From positions 62,001-126,000 of the forward strand of contig CAWHQZ010000006.1 of NCBI GenBank assembly GCA_963831645.1: 64,000 bases of DNA, written 5' to 3'. A model generated the notes under the pieces. It was not told the DNA's origin. It made no database searches and saw only the letters and a program-made list of their open reading frames with translations. Below are positions 1 through 9,700 of this stretch, piece by piece (position 1 is the stretch's first letter; each line of letters starts with the position of its first letter). This DNA is from CAWHQZ01 sp963831645. GTDB taxonomy: Bacteria > Pseudomonadota > Alphaproteobacteria > Rhizobiales > Aestuariivirgaceae. The translations under genes were made by a program, and so were the position numbers.

Positions 1-274
1 GACAGTCTGTCGAGCAGAATATCCGGGCTGAAGGCGTCGAATTTGCTGTATCGCCCATGAATTGCCAGCAATTCGACCAATAAAGGAACGTTTAAGGTTA
101 TTGGCTGATCCTCGCTGCCGGCAATCGATGCCTTTCGTTGCGGCAGGAAGTTTTGACTTGTCGGCGCACTCGCTTCGCTTCATAATCGCACTAGGGACAA
201 GTGGGGTTCGGGGAATACCTGGGGAGTTCGGGGTTTCTTCGGTTTTGTGAGTTGGGTAGAGCGGGGATCCATCT

Positions 275-1708
275 GTGTCGGGACACCACAAACCGTTGCC
301 ATCACGCCTGAAGAAGCTTGCCTCAATCTCGTTTTTGTTTGCTGCCTGCGCGTCCCTCTACTGGGGGATGTTTGCGGAGCGGACGGTTGCGGCCGGTGAG
401 ACTCGCACCCTCAGCCTCTATCATGTTCACACCAAGGAATCCCTTGTCATCACCTACAAGCGCAACGGTCGCTACCTCCCTTCGGCGCTTGAAAAGATAA
501 ACTTCATCATGCGCGACTGGCGCAAGAACCAGTCGACGGCCATCGATCCCAAGACTGTCGATCTGATGTGGGAGTTGCATGCCGACCTCGGTTCAAAGGC
601 GCCGATCCACATCATCTGCGGCTTTCGTTCGGCTTCCACCAACGCCATGCTGAAGAAAATCGGCCGCAATGTCGCCCGGCAGAGCATGCATATCAGCGGC
701 AAGGCTATCGATCTGTATTTCCCGGATGTACCCGTGGCCAAGCTCCGCGGCAGCGCCATTGTCCGGCAGGCAGGCGGCGTCGGCTATTATCCACGCTCGG
801 GCGTTTCCGGCTTCGTCCATATAGATTCCGGCAACGTTCGCTACTGGCCACGTCCCAGCGCGACCCAGATGGCCGACATCCACCGTGACTTCCGCAAGAC
901 CATCGGCGCAAGGATGACCAACGGCTATATGGTTGCGCAGGTCGAGACCGATCCGAACGCTTCCGTCACGAAGGCCAGCGGCACGGTGCAGATGGCGGCC
1001 GCCGACTTCGGACGCGACGATGAAGCGGAAGAGATGTCTGCCGTAACGGCAAGCCTGCCCAAGAGCACGCTGGGCGTCGAACTGGCCTCGGCCTATCCCG
1101 TACCGACACCGCGCGCCCGCCCGATCGAGGTAATGTTCCTCGCCAGCATGCAGGTTGAGCCGGCGTCCGCGCCGCCGACCACGCCCAACTTCGCCAGACG
1201 GTCGCCGGAGTTCGAGAGTTTAGGCGACCTGGCCGCCGGCGAAGACATTCTCGACACGGAACTGAGCCCGGCCAACGCCACCAGCAAGGGAAGCCTGGCC
1301 GGCTTCGCAACCACCAGCAACAGCACCATGACCATGGCGTCGGCAGCGGGCGCGTCCGACAATCCGGCTTGGTGGCCCGTACGCTGGCTTTTCGATACCG
1401 ATAGCCTGATCCGCCGCGATCAGGCGCCAGTGGCGCCGGAAGTCGTGGATATCGGCCATACGGACGAACCTGACGAAGTCCCGGCACAGACCATGATCAT
1501 GGACGACGGAATCGGCCGCTATCTGTCCAGCATTGAAGAAGCGTCAGACGACGACAGCGGTCAGGTGATGAGCTCGGGCAAGTCCGACATGCTTATCGTA
1601 AATCGCTCGACCAAGAGCGACAACCTTTGGCGCGCGGCGGACTACGACCAGCTGGGTAGCGCCAGCGACGTTCTGAATGGCGGCGCCGCTCCCCTGCGGT
1701 TCGAATAG
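275..1708 (+). CDS. DUF882 family exported peptidase (M15-like murein endopeptidase)
   Basis: A GTG start is followed by a basic stretch and a hydrophobic segment at about residues 15-34, which fits export or a membrane anchor. Residues 43-195 form the DUF882/YcbK-type peptidase domain. The M15 zinc ligands are visible as His139 and Asp146 in HISGKAIDLYF and His182 in GFVHID, so cleavage of peptidoglycan cross-links in the periplasm is the likely role (family inference). About 280 further residues are acidic, Ser/Ala/Pro-rich and look disordered, making the 477-residue protein much longer than the catalytic core. It stands alone and faces the minus-strand gapR gene. No promoter or partner gene is evident in the 274 bases before it, where I see no convincing gene. 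Confidence 0.85.
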   Translation: MSGHHKPLPSRLKKLASISFLFAACASLYWGMFAERTVAAGETRTLSLYHVHTKESLVITYKRNGRYLPSALEKINFIMRDWRKNQSTAIDPKTVDLMWELHADLGSKAPIHIICGFRSASTNAMLKKIGRNVARQSMHISGKAIDLYFPDVPVAKLRGSAIVRQAGGVGYYPRSGVSGFVHIDSGNVRYWPRPSATQMADIHRDFRKTIGARMTNGYMVAQVETDPNASVTKASGTVQMAAADFGRDDEAEEMSAVTASLPKSTLGVELASAYPVPTPRARPIEVMFLASMQVEPASAPPTTPNFARRSPEFESLGDLAAGEDILDTELSPANATSKGSLAGFATTSNSTMTMASAAGASDNPAWWPVRWLFDTDSLIRRDQAPVAPEVVDIGHTDEPDEVPAQTMIMDDGIGRYLSSIEEASDDDSGQVMSSGKSDMLIVNRSTKSDNLWRAADYDQLGSASDVLNGGAAPLRFE

Positions 1709-1765
1709 CTTTCGGCCTTTTTTCGGCGGGTACTCCATTCGGCGCATTTCCCGCCATGGGGACAG

Positions 1766-2020
1766 TCACCCGGTCCCTTCCATACCAAGAGCGCCCAGGT
1801 AGAGATCGAGCAGCGCCTGCTCTTCATCGCGCTCGGCGCGGTCCTTTCTTCTGATGATCAGCACTTTGCGCAGTATCTTGGTATCGAAACCATTCGCCTT
1901 GGCCTCGCCATAGACCTCCTTGATGTCGCCGGCGAGAGCCCGCTTCTCCTCCTCGAGCCGCTCGATGCGCTCGACGAGGCTGCGAAGCTGCCCCTTGGCG
2001 AAGCTGGTTTTGGTGTCCAT
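1766..2020 (-). CDS. gapR: GapR-family nucleoid protein (DUF2312/UPF0335)
   Basis: This 84-residue protein is almost entirely helical and charged, with the family signature LVERIERLEEEKRALAGDIK followed by YGEAKANGFDTK and a basic RRKDRAERDEE segment. In Caulobacter GapR binds AT-rich, overtwisted DNA and stimulates topoisomerases ahead of forks and RNA polymerase. The length and motif order match the family, so the same role is expected here. It lies 19 bases downstream of the DUF1244 gene on the same strand and may be cotranscribed with it. Confidence 0.9.
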   Translation of the reverse strand: MDTKTSFAKGQLRSLVERIERLEEEKRALAGDIKEVYGEAKANGFDTKILRKVLIIRRKDRAERDEEQALLDLYLGALGMEGTG

Positions 2021-2039
2021 TGGCGCGGTCCTCGAAATA

Positions 2040-2345
2040 TCAATGATTGTCGTGATGTTTCGCCAGGTTACTCATCTGCTCGGGCGATGCGGGGTTCTGG
2101 TACCGCCGCTTCCATTCGTCATAGGGCATGCCGTAGATGCGGGCGCGCGCTTCCTCGCGCGCGATCTTGATGCCGCGCGCCGCTGCGGCCGCCTCATACC
2201 AGTTCGACAGGCAGTTGCGGCAGAAACCGGCAAGGTTCATGAGGTCGATGTTCTGCACGTCCGTCCGGTTGCGCATGTGCTCGACGAGCCGGCGTAACAC
2301 CGCGGCTTCAAGCTCGATCTCGGTGCGATCATCGATAGCGTTCAT
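2040..2345 (-). CDS. DUF1244 family protein
   Basis: A 101-residue conserved alphaproteobacterial protein of unknown function. The ATG at 2345 is preferred over the upstream ATG of the longer open frame, because an AGGAG ribosome site sits just upstream and the conserved domain starts near IDDRTEIELEAAVLRRL. The core has the family pattern DVQNIDLMNLAGFCRNCLS, with a CxxC pair, then a WYEAA helix and the segment MPYDEWKRRYQ. The extra upstream residues of the longer frame are translated from the palindromic repeat at 2360-2471 and are not protein. It precedes gapR on the same strand. Confidence 0.85.
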   Translation of the reverse strand: MNAIDDRTEIELEAAVLRRLVEHMRNRTDVQNIDLMNLAGFCRNCLSNWYEAAAAARGIKIAREEARARIYGMPYDEWKRRYQNPASPEQMSNLAKHHDNH

Positions 2346-2359
2346 GGGTCTTCTCCTAT

Positions 2360-2471
2360 TAGCATTTTCCGGCGAAGTGGAATCACTTCGCCGATAAGAA
2401 AATGCGCAGGAACAAATACTTGGAGCATGTTCTTGTCGGAAAAGTGTGGACACTTTTCCGGAACATGCTCA
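2360..2471. repeat. RIME-like intergenic mosaic element, copy A
   Basis: Two adjacent palindromes make up about 112 bases. The first has arms around ggcgaagtg/cacttcgcc and the second pairs cggaaaagtg with cacttttccg; outer arms agcattttc and gaaaatgc also match. A near-identical copy lies at 17169-17282 in the same orientation. Size and two-palindrome design resemble the Rhizobium-specific intergenic mosaic element. It fills the space between divergent DUF1244 and DUF1036 genes. Confidence 0.75.
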
Positions 2472-2680
2472 AGGCTGCAACGAGGGTGCCGATAGCATTT
2501 TCGGGTCCTGGCTGCATCCCTTTCCGGCAGGACGGCAAAGCCTTGCCAACAGGTCCGTGGATCGGGCAAATATGCCTTGAGCGGCGGCTCGGCCGCCGTA
2601 ATGTTGCCAAGGGAATATCCAGCAAATACCAACCGTATTTTGGGTTGATTCGGATGCGAAGGAGAGGGCATCTTGAGAGG

Positions 2681-3118
2681 ATGATCGGAAAGACCTTCAT
2701 TCTGACATTGCTCGTGCTGGCGGCGCACGCATTGCAGTCAACGCCCGCCCGGGCCGATCTCAAGCTGTGCAACAACACCCCGAGCCGTGTTGGCGTCGCC
2801 CTGGGGTACAAGGACTCCAAGGGGTGGGCCTCGGAAGGTTGGTGGAACATCGGCGCCAACGCCTGTGAGACGCTGCTGAAAGGCGAGCTTATCGCCCGCT
2901 TCTACTACATCTACGCGGTCGACTACGACAAGGGCGGAGCCTGGGGCGGCAAATCCTTCATGTGCACGCGCGACAAGATCTTCACGATCCGGGGTATCAA
3001 GGACTGCAAGGAACGCGGCTATCAGAAAACCGGCTTCTTCGAGGTCGACACCAAGGAGGAAACCGACTGGTCGGTTTCGCTCTCGGGCGAGAAGACCGCG
3101 GAGCCGCAGGTGCAGTGA
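2681..3118 (+). CDS. DUF1036 family exported protein
   Basis: The 145-residue product starts with a signal peptide (MIGKTFILTLLVLAAHALQS, cleavage expected near ARA-DL), so it is periplasmic or secreted. The mature part begins LKLCNNTPSRVGVALGYKD and continues with the DUF1036 pattern, including WWNIGANACETLL, YYIYAVDY and CTRDKIFTIRG; four cysteines are present. Function is unknown. The ATG at 2681 is preferred because it begins the signal peptide and follows GGAGAGGG; an in-frame ATG at 2654 is the alternative. Its stop codon overlaps the GTG start of pyk, so the two are probably translationally coupled. Confidence 0.85.
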   Translation: MIGKTFILTLLVLAAHALQSTPARADLKLCNNTPSRVGVALGYKDSKGWASEGWWNIGANACETLLKGELIARFYYIYAVDYDKGGAWGGKSFMCTRDKIFTIRGIKDCKERGYQKTGFFEVDTKEETDWSVSLSGEKTAEPQVQ

Positions 3119-4552
3119 GGCGTAATCGGCGGGTCAAGATTGTCGCCACGCTTGGGCCCGCCTCATCCACTCCCGAGCTAGTCGAGAAGTCTTTTCCTCG
3201 CCGGCGCGGACGTCTTCCGCGTCAACATGAGCCACACCTCTCACGACGATCTCATTCGGTTTTGCCAGGTCATCAGGTCCGTCGAGACGCGGCGCGGCCG
3301 ACCGATCGGCATCCTCGCCGACCTCCAGGGACCGAAGCTGCGGATCGGCGCCTTCAGCGAAGATGAAGTGCAGGTGGTTGCCGGTGACGCCTTCACCTTC
3401 GATAACGATAACCGTCCTGGCGACAAGCAGCGCGTCCATCTGCCCCACCGGGAAATTTTCGAGGCGGTGAAAGCGGGCGACAACCTGCTGCTCAACGATG
3501 GCCGTGTACGTGTCGAGGTGACGGCGGTATCCCCGAACCGGATCGAGACCCGCATCATATTCGGCGGCGTCCTTTCGGCCCGCAAGGGCATCAATCTGCC
3601 GGATACCATTCTGGCCATGGCGGCGCTGACCCCAAAGGATCGGGCCGACCTCGAGCTCGCTGCCAGTACCGGCGTCGACTGGATCGCTCTGTCGTTCGTG
3701 CAAAGGCCCGATGACGTCGCGGAGGCGCGCAAGCTGGTGCGCGGACGCGCCGGAGTCATGGCCAAGATCGAGAAGCCCTGGGCTCTGGCGGCGCTGCCGC
3801 AGGTCCTCGAGCTGGCCGACGGCGTCATGATCGCCCGCGGTGACCTCGGTGTCGAGTTGCCTCTCGAACAGGTGCCCGGCCGGCAGAAACAGATCACCCG
3901 CGCCGCGCGCCGGGCCGGACGGCCGGTCATCGTGGCAACCCAGATGCTCGAATCCATGGTCCATGATCCGGTACCGACGCGCGCCGAAGTTTCCGACGTG
4001 GCGACCGCAGTGTTCGAGGGCGCCGATGCGGTGATGCTTTCTGCGGAATCGGCTTCCGGCGCCTGGCCGGAGAAGGCGGTAGCGACCATGGACAAGATCG
4101 CCCAGGAGGTTGAGCGCGATCCGCACTACCGGGACATCATTCGCGCCCAACGTACTGAACCCGAGCCTACGGCTGCAGACGCCATTTCCGCCGCCGCCCG
4201 GGTGGTGGGCGAAACGCTCAAGCTCGCGGCAATCGTCTGCTACACTGCTTCCGGCTCGACCGGCCTCAGGGCGGCACGCGAGCGGCCTGACCTGCCGATC
4301 ATCGCTTTGACACCCAACGCTTCAACCGGACGCCGGCTCGCGCTGGTGTGGGGACTTCATTGCGTGCTGACTCCCGACGCGACCGATCTCGACGACATGG
4401 TGTCGAAGGCATGCCGCATTGCCGCCGAAGAAAATTTCGCTGCTGCCGGGCAACGCGTGATCATTACCGCCGGGGTGCCCTTGCGGGTGCCCGGCACGAC
4501 CAACATGCTGCGCATCGCTTTTGTCGGCGACAGCACCGAAGCGGCCCGGTAG
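3115..4552 (+). CDS. pyk: Pyruvate kinase (single frameshift near the N-terminus)
   Basis: Pyruvate kinase converts phosphoenolpyruvate and ADP to pyruvate and ATP in glycolysis. The family N-terminus, RRNRRVKIVATLGPASSTPE, is read from GTG at 3115, overlapping the DUF1036 stop. Around 3189-3197 there is a net one-base insertion, and the rest (DVFRVNMSHTSHDDL onward) is in the next frame, open from 3227. Visible signatures are MAKIEKPWAL with the catalytic lysine, MIARGDLGVELP, PVIVATQMLESM and the C-terminal allosteric domain. The rejoined length, about 478 residues, is normal. The rest of the frame is intact, so a consensus error or very recent mutation is likelier than long-standing decay. 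Confidence 0.85.
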
Positions 4553-4623
4553 TCTCGGCACGGTCGCCTGAACCAACGGCGAATTGGGTGAGGTTTCAGC
4601 TGTTAGGCGATGGCCATCGGCAC

Positions 4624-5250
4624 TCACTTCAGAATCCCCTGTTCGACCTCGTGCTCGAGACTTTTCACCGCCTCGCGGATATTCGCCATGTTGGGGTTGA
4701 TGGCCAGGGCGTCGCGGAATGCCGTCAATGCACCCTTGGCGTCACCCTGGTCGCGCCGGATCATGCCGAGGCCCGACAGCGCCCCGAAGTGACGCGGCTC
4801 GAGCTCGAGTACGACATCGATATCGGCCAGCGATCGATCGAGCCTGCCGACGATGTAGTTGACAGTCGCCCGCTTGTTCCAGGCTTCCGCAAATTTGGGC
4901 GCATGTTCGACTACGACGTCGAGAATATCCAGCGCCCGGTCGTAGCGCTGCGCATTCATGCTCTTGACCGCCTGTTCCAGGAGGAGATCGGCGGTGGCGC
5001 CTCCCGATCGCATCCACATCTGCCAGATCAGCTGCTCGACGACCTTCCCTTCCTCCTCGGTCTTGGCCGAGCGGAGGCGCCCGAACAGCCGGTCTAGGAC
5101 TTCATTGCGCTGGCGGGCGCGATCGGCATCAGTGAGCGGCGCCGTGCGTGGGGCAATCTTGTCGCTCTCGCGGGTTCCCTGGCCCCGCGCTACTGCAATC
5201 CCGGTGACAAGCACCAGGGGCATGACCAGTACGGCGCGGCGCGAGAGCAT
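4624..5250 (-). CDS. Exported tetratricopeptide-repeat protein
   Basis: A signal-like segment (MLSRRAVLVMPLVLVTGIAV) precedes about 60 polar residues and then three TPR-like helical repeats, for example YDRALDILDVVVEHAPKFAE, RSLADIDVVLELEPRHFGAL and AKGALTAFRDALAINPNMAN. Such proteins are scaffolds, often periplasmic; no partner is evident here. The start at 5250 is preferred over an upstream ATG at 5283, because the upstream one lies inside the rpmJ terminator and adds residues before the signal peptide. It is convergent with pyk and downstream of rpmJ. Confidence 0.75.
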   Translation of the reverse strand: MLSRRAVLVMPLVLVTGIAVARGQGTRESDKIAPRTAPLTDADRARQRNEVLDRLFGRLRSAKTEEEGKVVEQLIWQMWMRSGGATADLLLEQAVKSMNAQRYDRALDILDVVVEHAPKFAEAWNKRATVNYIVGRLDRSLADIDVVLELEPRHFGALSGLGMIRRDQGDAKGALTAFRDALAINPNMANIREAVKSLEHEVEQGILK

Positions 5251-5280
5251 TGGCGATTTTACCGCGCTCCAGGCTCGCGG

Positions 5281-5318
5281 CAAAGCAAAACGCCGCTCCT
5301 TTCACGAGGACGCGGCGT
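5281..5318 (-). terminator. Intrinsic terminator after rpmJ
   Basis: On the minus strand acgccgc pairs with gcggcgt around a 15-base loop, followed directly by a T-rich run (ttttgctttg). It sits 36 bases beyond the rpmJ stop. Confidence 0.65.
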
Positions 5319-5353
5319 CAAAAGTGAGTGATCGGGATACCTTGCGGAGACCC

Positions 5354-5479
5354 TTAACCCTGCCGCGCCTTGAAGCGCGGGTTGGTCTTGTTGATCACGT
5401 AGGCTCGCCCCTTGCGGCGAACCAGGCGATTATTGCGATGCCGCTTGATCAGCGACTTGAGTGAGTTTCGGACTTTCAT
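5354..5479 (-). CDS. rpmJ: 50S ribosomal protein L36 (zinc-ligand-free type)
   Basis: This 41-residue basic protein begins MKVRNSLKSLIKRHRNNRLV and ends KTNPRFKARQG, which is the alphaproteobacterial L36 form that lacks the four zinc-binding Cys/His residues. It is part of the large ribosomal subunit. The ATG at 5479 starts the conserved sequence; the longer open frame upstream is not part of the family. A terminator follows at 5281-5318. Confidence 0.93.
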   Translation of the reverse strand: MKVRNSLKSLIKRHRNNRLVRRKGRAYVINKTNPRFKARQG

Positions 5480-5599
5480 GGCGTTCACCGGACGAGCAGG
5501 CGTTTCTTGATCGGCCCGATAAATAGGGATGGCCCTGTCATGTGTCAACTTGCCATCCATCGCAAAGGATGCTCAATCGGGCCTGCTGCGGGAGGCGCC

Positions 5600-5812
5600 A
5601 TGGAATTTTATCTGACGGCGGCGGCTTTCGGGCTCGCCATTCTGTTCGCCGGCCTCATGGCATGGGTCGAGCGGAGGCCGCGCGCCGCCCTGAGCCCGCG
5701 CCTCATCCCGACCACACCGCTGCTGCTGATCGCGGTTCTTGTCGCCGTCCTCGCCGGCTCCCACCTGCTCAGCATGTGGGGCATCGAGCATGGTCGCTTT
5801 CCGCGGCTCTAG
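5600..5812 (+). CDS. Small two-helix membrane protein, unknown function
   Basis: This predicted protein of 70 residues begins at an ATG preceded by GGAGG. It has two transmembrane segments (AAAFGLAILFAGLMAW and PLLLIAVLVAVLAGSHLL) joined by a short basic loop. Small proteins of this design are common next to rpmJ in related bacteria, but I do not recognise a function. The stop is 3 bases before the next gene, so the two are likely cotranscribed. Confidence 0.65.
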   Translation: MEFYLTAAAFGLAILFAGLMAWVERRPRAALSPRLIPTTPLLLIAVLVAVLAGSHLLSMWGIEHGRFPRL

Positions 5813-5815
5813 GCC

Positions 5816-6700
5816 ATGGAGAACCCGTGCATCATCACGGTAGCCATCACCGGATCGGTCCCTGGCAAGAAAGACAACCCGGCGGTGCCGATCTCGGTTG
5901 CCGAGCAGGTCGAATCGACGGCTGAGGCCTTCGCGGCGGGCGCTTCACTCGTGCACGTTCATGTCCGCGATGACGATGGCAGCCCGAGCTCTGATATTCA
6001 TCGCTTCGCTGCCGTCCAGGACGGCATTCGCCGGCGCTGCCCCGGCATTATCGTCCAATTCTCGACCGGCGGCCGCGGCAGACGACCGCAGGAACGGGGG
6101 AGCATGCTGCATCTGAAGCCTGAAATGGCATCGCTCGCGACGGGCTCAGTCAATTTTCCCAATGCGGTCTATGAAAACCCGCCGGATTTCATCGGCGGCC
6201 TCGCGCGCCGCATGCTCGAATACGGCGTGAAGCCCGAATGCGAAGTATTTGATCTTGCCATGCTCTACAACGCCGCGAAGCTGGCGCGGGACGGGATGAT
6301 AAAGTCGCCGGTGCACGTGCAATTCGTGCTCGGTGTAGCGAACGCCCAGCCGGCGCGCCGCGAGATACTCGACTTCGAGGTGGGCGAGCTCGGCAGGATC
6401 ATGCCCGACGCCACCTGGACAGCGGCCGGCATCGGCCGGCACCAGCTCGAAGTCAATCGGTGGGCGCTCGAGCTCGGCGGCCATTGCCGCACCGGGCTCG
6501 AGGACAATGTACGCTTCGACTCGAGCCGGCTCGCCGCCAGCAACGCCGAGCTCGTCGCACGGGTCGCCAGCCTGTGCGCCGAATACGGCCGCCGGCCGGC
6601 GACGCCCGCGGAGGCGAGAGCGCTGCTCGGCCTCGACCCCGTTGATGCTTCAGATCATTCAGGACAAATGCATCAGGACCCGCGGCGCAGCGGTCCTTAG
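5816..6700 (+). CDS. Beta-keto acid cleavage enzyme (BKACE, DUF849)
   Basis: BKACE enzymes condense a beta-keto acid with acetyl-CoA and split it to acetoacetate and a new acyl-CoA, using a bound zinc ion. The protein starts with IITVAITGSV and carries the zinc motif ASLVHVHVRDDDG (two histidines), the IVQFSTGGRG segment and the VEHxR-like NHC/TGLEDNVRF end segment. Its 294 residues match the TIM-barrel family. Substrate cannot be read from sequence. The 3' end overlaps the 3' end of lhr by about 40 bases on the opposite strand. Confidence 0.85.
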   Translation: MENPCIITVAITGSVPGKKDNPAVPISVAEQVESTAEAFAAGASLVHVHVRDDDGSPSSDIHRFAAVQDGIRRRCPGIIVQFSTGGRGRRPQERGSMLHLKPEMASLATGSVNFPNAVYENPPDFIGGLARRMLEYGVKPECEVFDLAMLYNAAKLARDGMIKSPVHVQFVLGVANAQPARREILDFEVGELGRIMPDATWTAAGIGRHQLEVNRWALELGGHCRTGLEDNVRFDSSRLAASNAELVARVASLCAEYGRRPATPAEARALLGLDPVDASDHSGQMHQDPRRSGP

Positions 6701-9700
6701 CAACGCATTGCGCGCGTCCCACTGGCTGCCTTCATTCAGCTCCTGCAGGAACTGCACCCCACCGCCTCCGTAGAGAGCCACCGGCAAGCCATCCCTGAAC
6801 AACACCCGGTTGCCGGTAAGCGCCGGCACCTTGGGTGCGGGGACGAGGACCCCGGCGAGGTTCAGCGGATCGGCGCCCGACAGCGAGATCCACGCGCCGG
6901 AACCTTTTTTTCGCCGGACCTCCCGCAGCAGGCCGACCGCTTCCGGCAGCGCGAAGTGCTCGCCGGAGAATCCGGCGACGAAGCGGCCGCCGCGGATTTC
7001 TCCGCGCGCTTCGAGCCGTCGATAGACGCGCAACAGCTCCCGCCATGGCGGCAGCGACGCGGCCTCACGCTCGAGCAGGCGCCAGAATACCACGCCGTAG
7101 CGGCGCAGCAGCGTACGGGCGATGTGCTCGACCGGCGTGATCTCACCGTTGCCCGCCGCAGCGCGGCGCGCCAAAGCCCATCTGCCGGCGCTGCTCATGC
7201 TGAACGCAGAGCTCCCGCGCCGGCGGCGGCCCCCGGATGCCGTCTGGCGGCGGTTCGCAGGTACGAGCAGTGCACGCAAGCCCCCGAATCCGTCCGAGCT
7301 CACGAGGCCCAGCGCTACCAGCTCAGCGAGAGCTTCTTCCACCTGCGCGCCCAGGAGCCGCGTGCCGTCGACGAGCTCATCGAAGAACGACGCGCCATTC
7401 TCGCGGAAGTAATCGGCAACCGTCTGAGCTCCCGTAGTCAGCGGCATCGGATTGCCGCTTGCCGGACGCGACGTCCATAGTGGCGCATTGCGGCGCGGCA
7501 GCAGAGCGATTGGCGTGGACCTGACGGGCCCGGCACGACGCTCCTTGCCGTTGGCTTTGCCGTTTCTCGTTCGAAGCTGGACCCAACTGACCCGTCCGGC
7601 GAGACACTGCTCGTCAAGCCACGCCGGGTCATAGCGGGCAAGACGCGCCGGCAGAATTTCGGTCTCCCAGGCGCCGGCGGGGGCTTCGAACCCCTCCAGC
7701 TGCCCGACGATTTCAAGGAGCGCCTCGGGTCCTTCCATGCGTGCGTCCGTCGTTACCCGCTGCCATTCGAACAGGAAGCGCATGAAGTCGCGCGCCGCCA
7801 CCGGCTCGACTTCAGCCCGCAGACGCTTGACCGTATAATGGTGGATGCGCGCCAGCAGCCGCCGCTCGCACCATTCCTCCTGCGCGACGCCGGGATTGAA
7901 GCGGCCGCGCATGGCGAACCCTTCGGCCTCGAGAGCCAGCAGTGCAGCAGCGATATCGGCCTCCCGCAGACCCATGGGGCTCGCGAGCGCAGTCACGGTC
8001 ACGGGGCCGGCCCCTTCCAGCCGGCCGCGCACCAGCTCCGCCAGAGCCTCTTCAGGCGCCCATGCGCGCGCATAAGCCGCCGGCGCGGTGATTTCAGGCT
8101 CGAGCGTGATGTGCCGCCACAGGGCTTGAAAATGCGGCAGGCGTTCTGCGGCGATCCACAGACTGGTGGAAGGTGCAGTGAGCCGCGCTACCCGCTTTTC
8201 ACCTCCAAGCTGAGCAAGCCACTCCATCCAGTCCGGTCGCGTCTCTGTGTCGGTCAGGAAGCCGAGCCACACCAGCGCATCGTGCAGCTCGTCGGCGTTC
8301 TCGGGCTCGGGCCAGGCTTCGGCACGCACCCGGCTGATCGCGTCCGCGTCGAGCCGACCGATCTCCGATGCCTTCTCGACATCGAGCCACCGCCTGCTCA
8401 TCACCGCCTGTGTCCGGCGCTCCTCGAGCGGTGCATCGTCGAGATAAGCATAGGGCCGCGCCGCCAGAACCTCGAGCGCCAGTGGTGAAGGTTCCGTCAG
8501 ATCGCGGGCGACCAGGGAAACTTCACCCCTCTCAAGCCGTGCCAGCAGGCGTTCCAGCCCTTCGATGTCCATCGCTTCCGTCAGACAGTCGCCAACGGTC
8601 TGGTTGACCAGCGGATGGTCAGGCACCTCGCGCTCGCCCGGCAGGTTCTCGGCACAGGCGATCTGGTCGGGGAACACGGTCGCCAACAGGTCCTCCGCGC
8701 CCATGCGCGCGAGCTGCGGCGGCACCTTTTTGCCGCCGCGGAACCGCGGCAATGCCAGCGCTACCCCAATGACCCAACGCCAGCGCGTAATGAACATCGG
8801 CGCGTCCAGCATCGCCTGAACCAGCACCTGGCGTACGCTTGCCGAACTGAGATAGCGCCCCACCTCGGCGAGCTCGAAGCTGTGCGCAGCGGTCAGCGAC
8901 AGCACGATGTTGTCCTCAGTGGCCGCGGCCTGCAGCTCGAAGTTGAACTTGCGGCAAAAGCGCTTGCGCAGCGCCAGTCCCCAGGCCCGATTGATGCGGT
9001 TGCCGTAGGGCGAGTGAATGACCAGCTGCATCCCGCCTGAACTCGTCGAAAAAGCGCTCGAGCACGATGCTGTCCTGCGTGGGCAGGCAGCCGAGCGCGG
9101 CGTGGGCAGCGCTCAGGTATTCGGCGAGCTGGTTCGCGGCGGGGCGGTCGACACCCACCTCGCTCATCAGCCAGTCGAGCAGCTGCTGGCCTTTCGCATC
9201 CGCCGTGAGACGCTCCGCCGCCGCGGCGCGCAAGCGCGACACTGCCTGCGAGAGTTCATCGCTGCGGGCCGGCGCCTCGCCCAGCCAGAAGGGAATCGTC
9301 GGCGGTGCGCCTTCGGCGTCGGCGACGCGCACGACGCCCCGCTCGACGCGCAGGATGCGATAGGAGCGGTTTCCAAGCTGGAATACGTCGCCCGCCATGC
9401 TCTCTACCGCGAAGTCCTCATTCACCGTACCGATGACCTGCGCTTCGGGTTCGAGCAGCACCTGGTAGTCGGCGTTGTCCGGGATGGTGCCTCCCGAGGT
9501 CAATGCCGTGAGCCGCGAGCCGCGCCGGCCCCGCAGCAGGCCATTGACGCCGTCATGGTGGATGAGCGCGCCGCGCCGGCCACGCCGGCTGCTGATGCCT
9601 TCGCTCAGCATGGCCACGATTTCTCCAAAGTCCCGGCGGGTGAGCGCGCGGTACGGCCAGGCTCGCCGCACGAGGTCGAAGAGCTCGTCTTCCTTCCACT

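Noticed and set aside
62..250. Small open frame at the window start
   Set aside because: No ribosome site, no recognisable domain, and composition of noncoding DNA.
3190..3200. Programmed frameshift in pyruvate kinase
   Set aside because: No slippery sequence or pseudoknot seen, and such recoding is not known for this gene; error or mutation is simpler.
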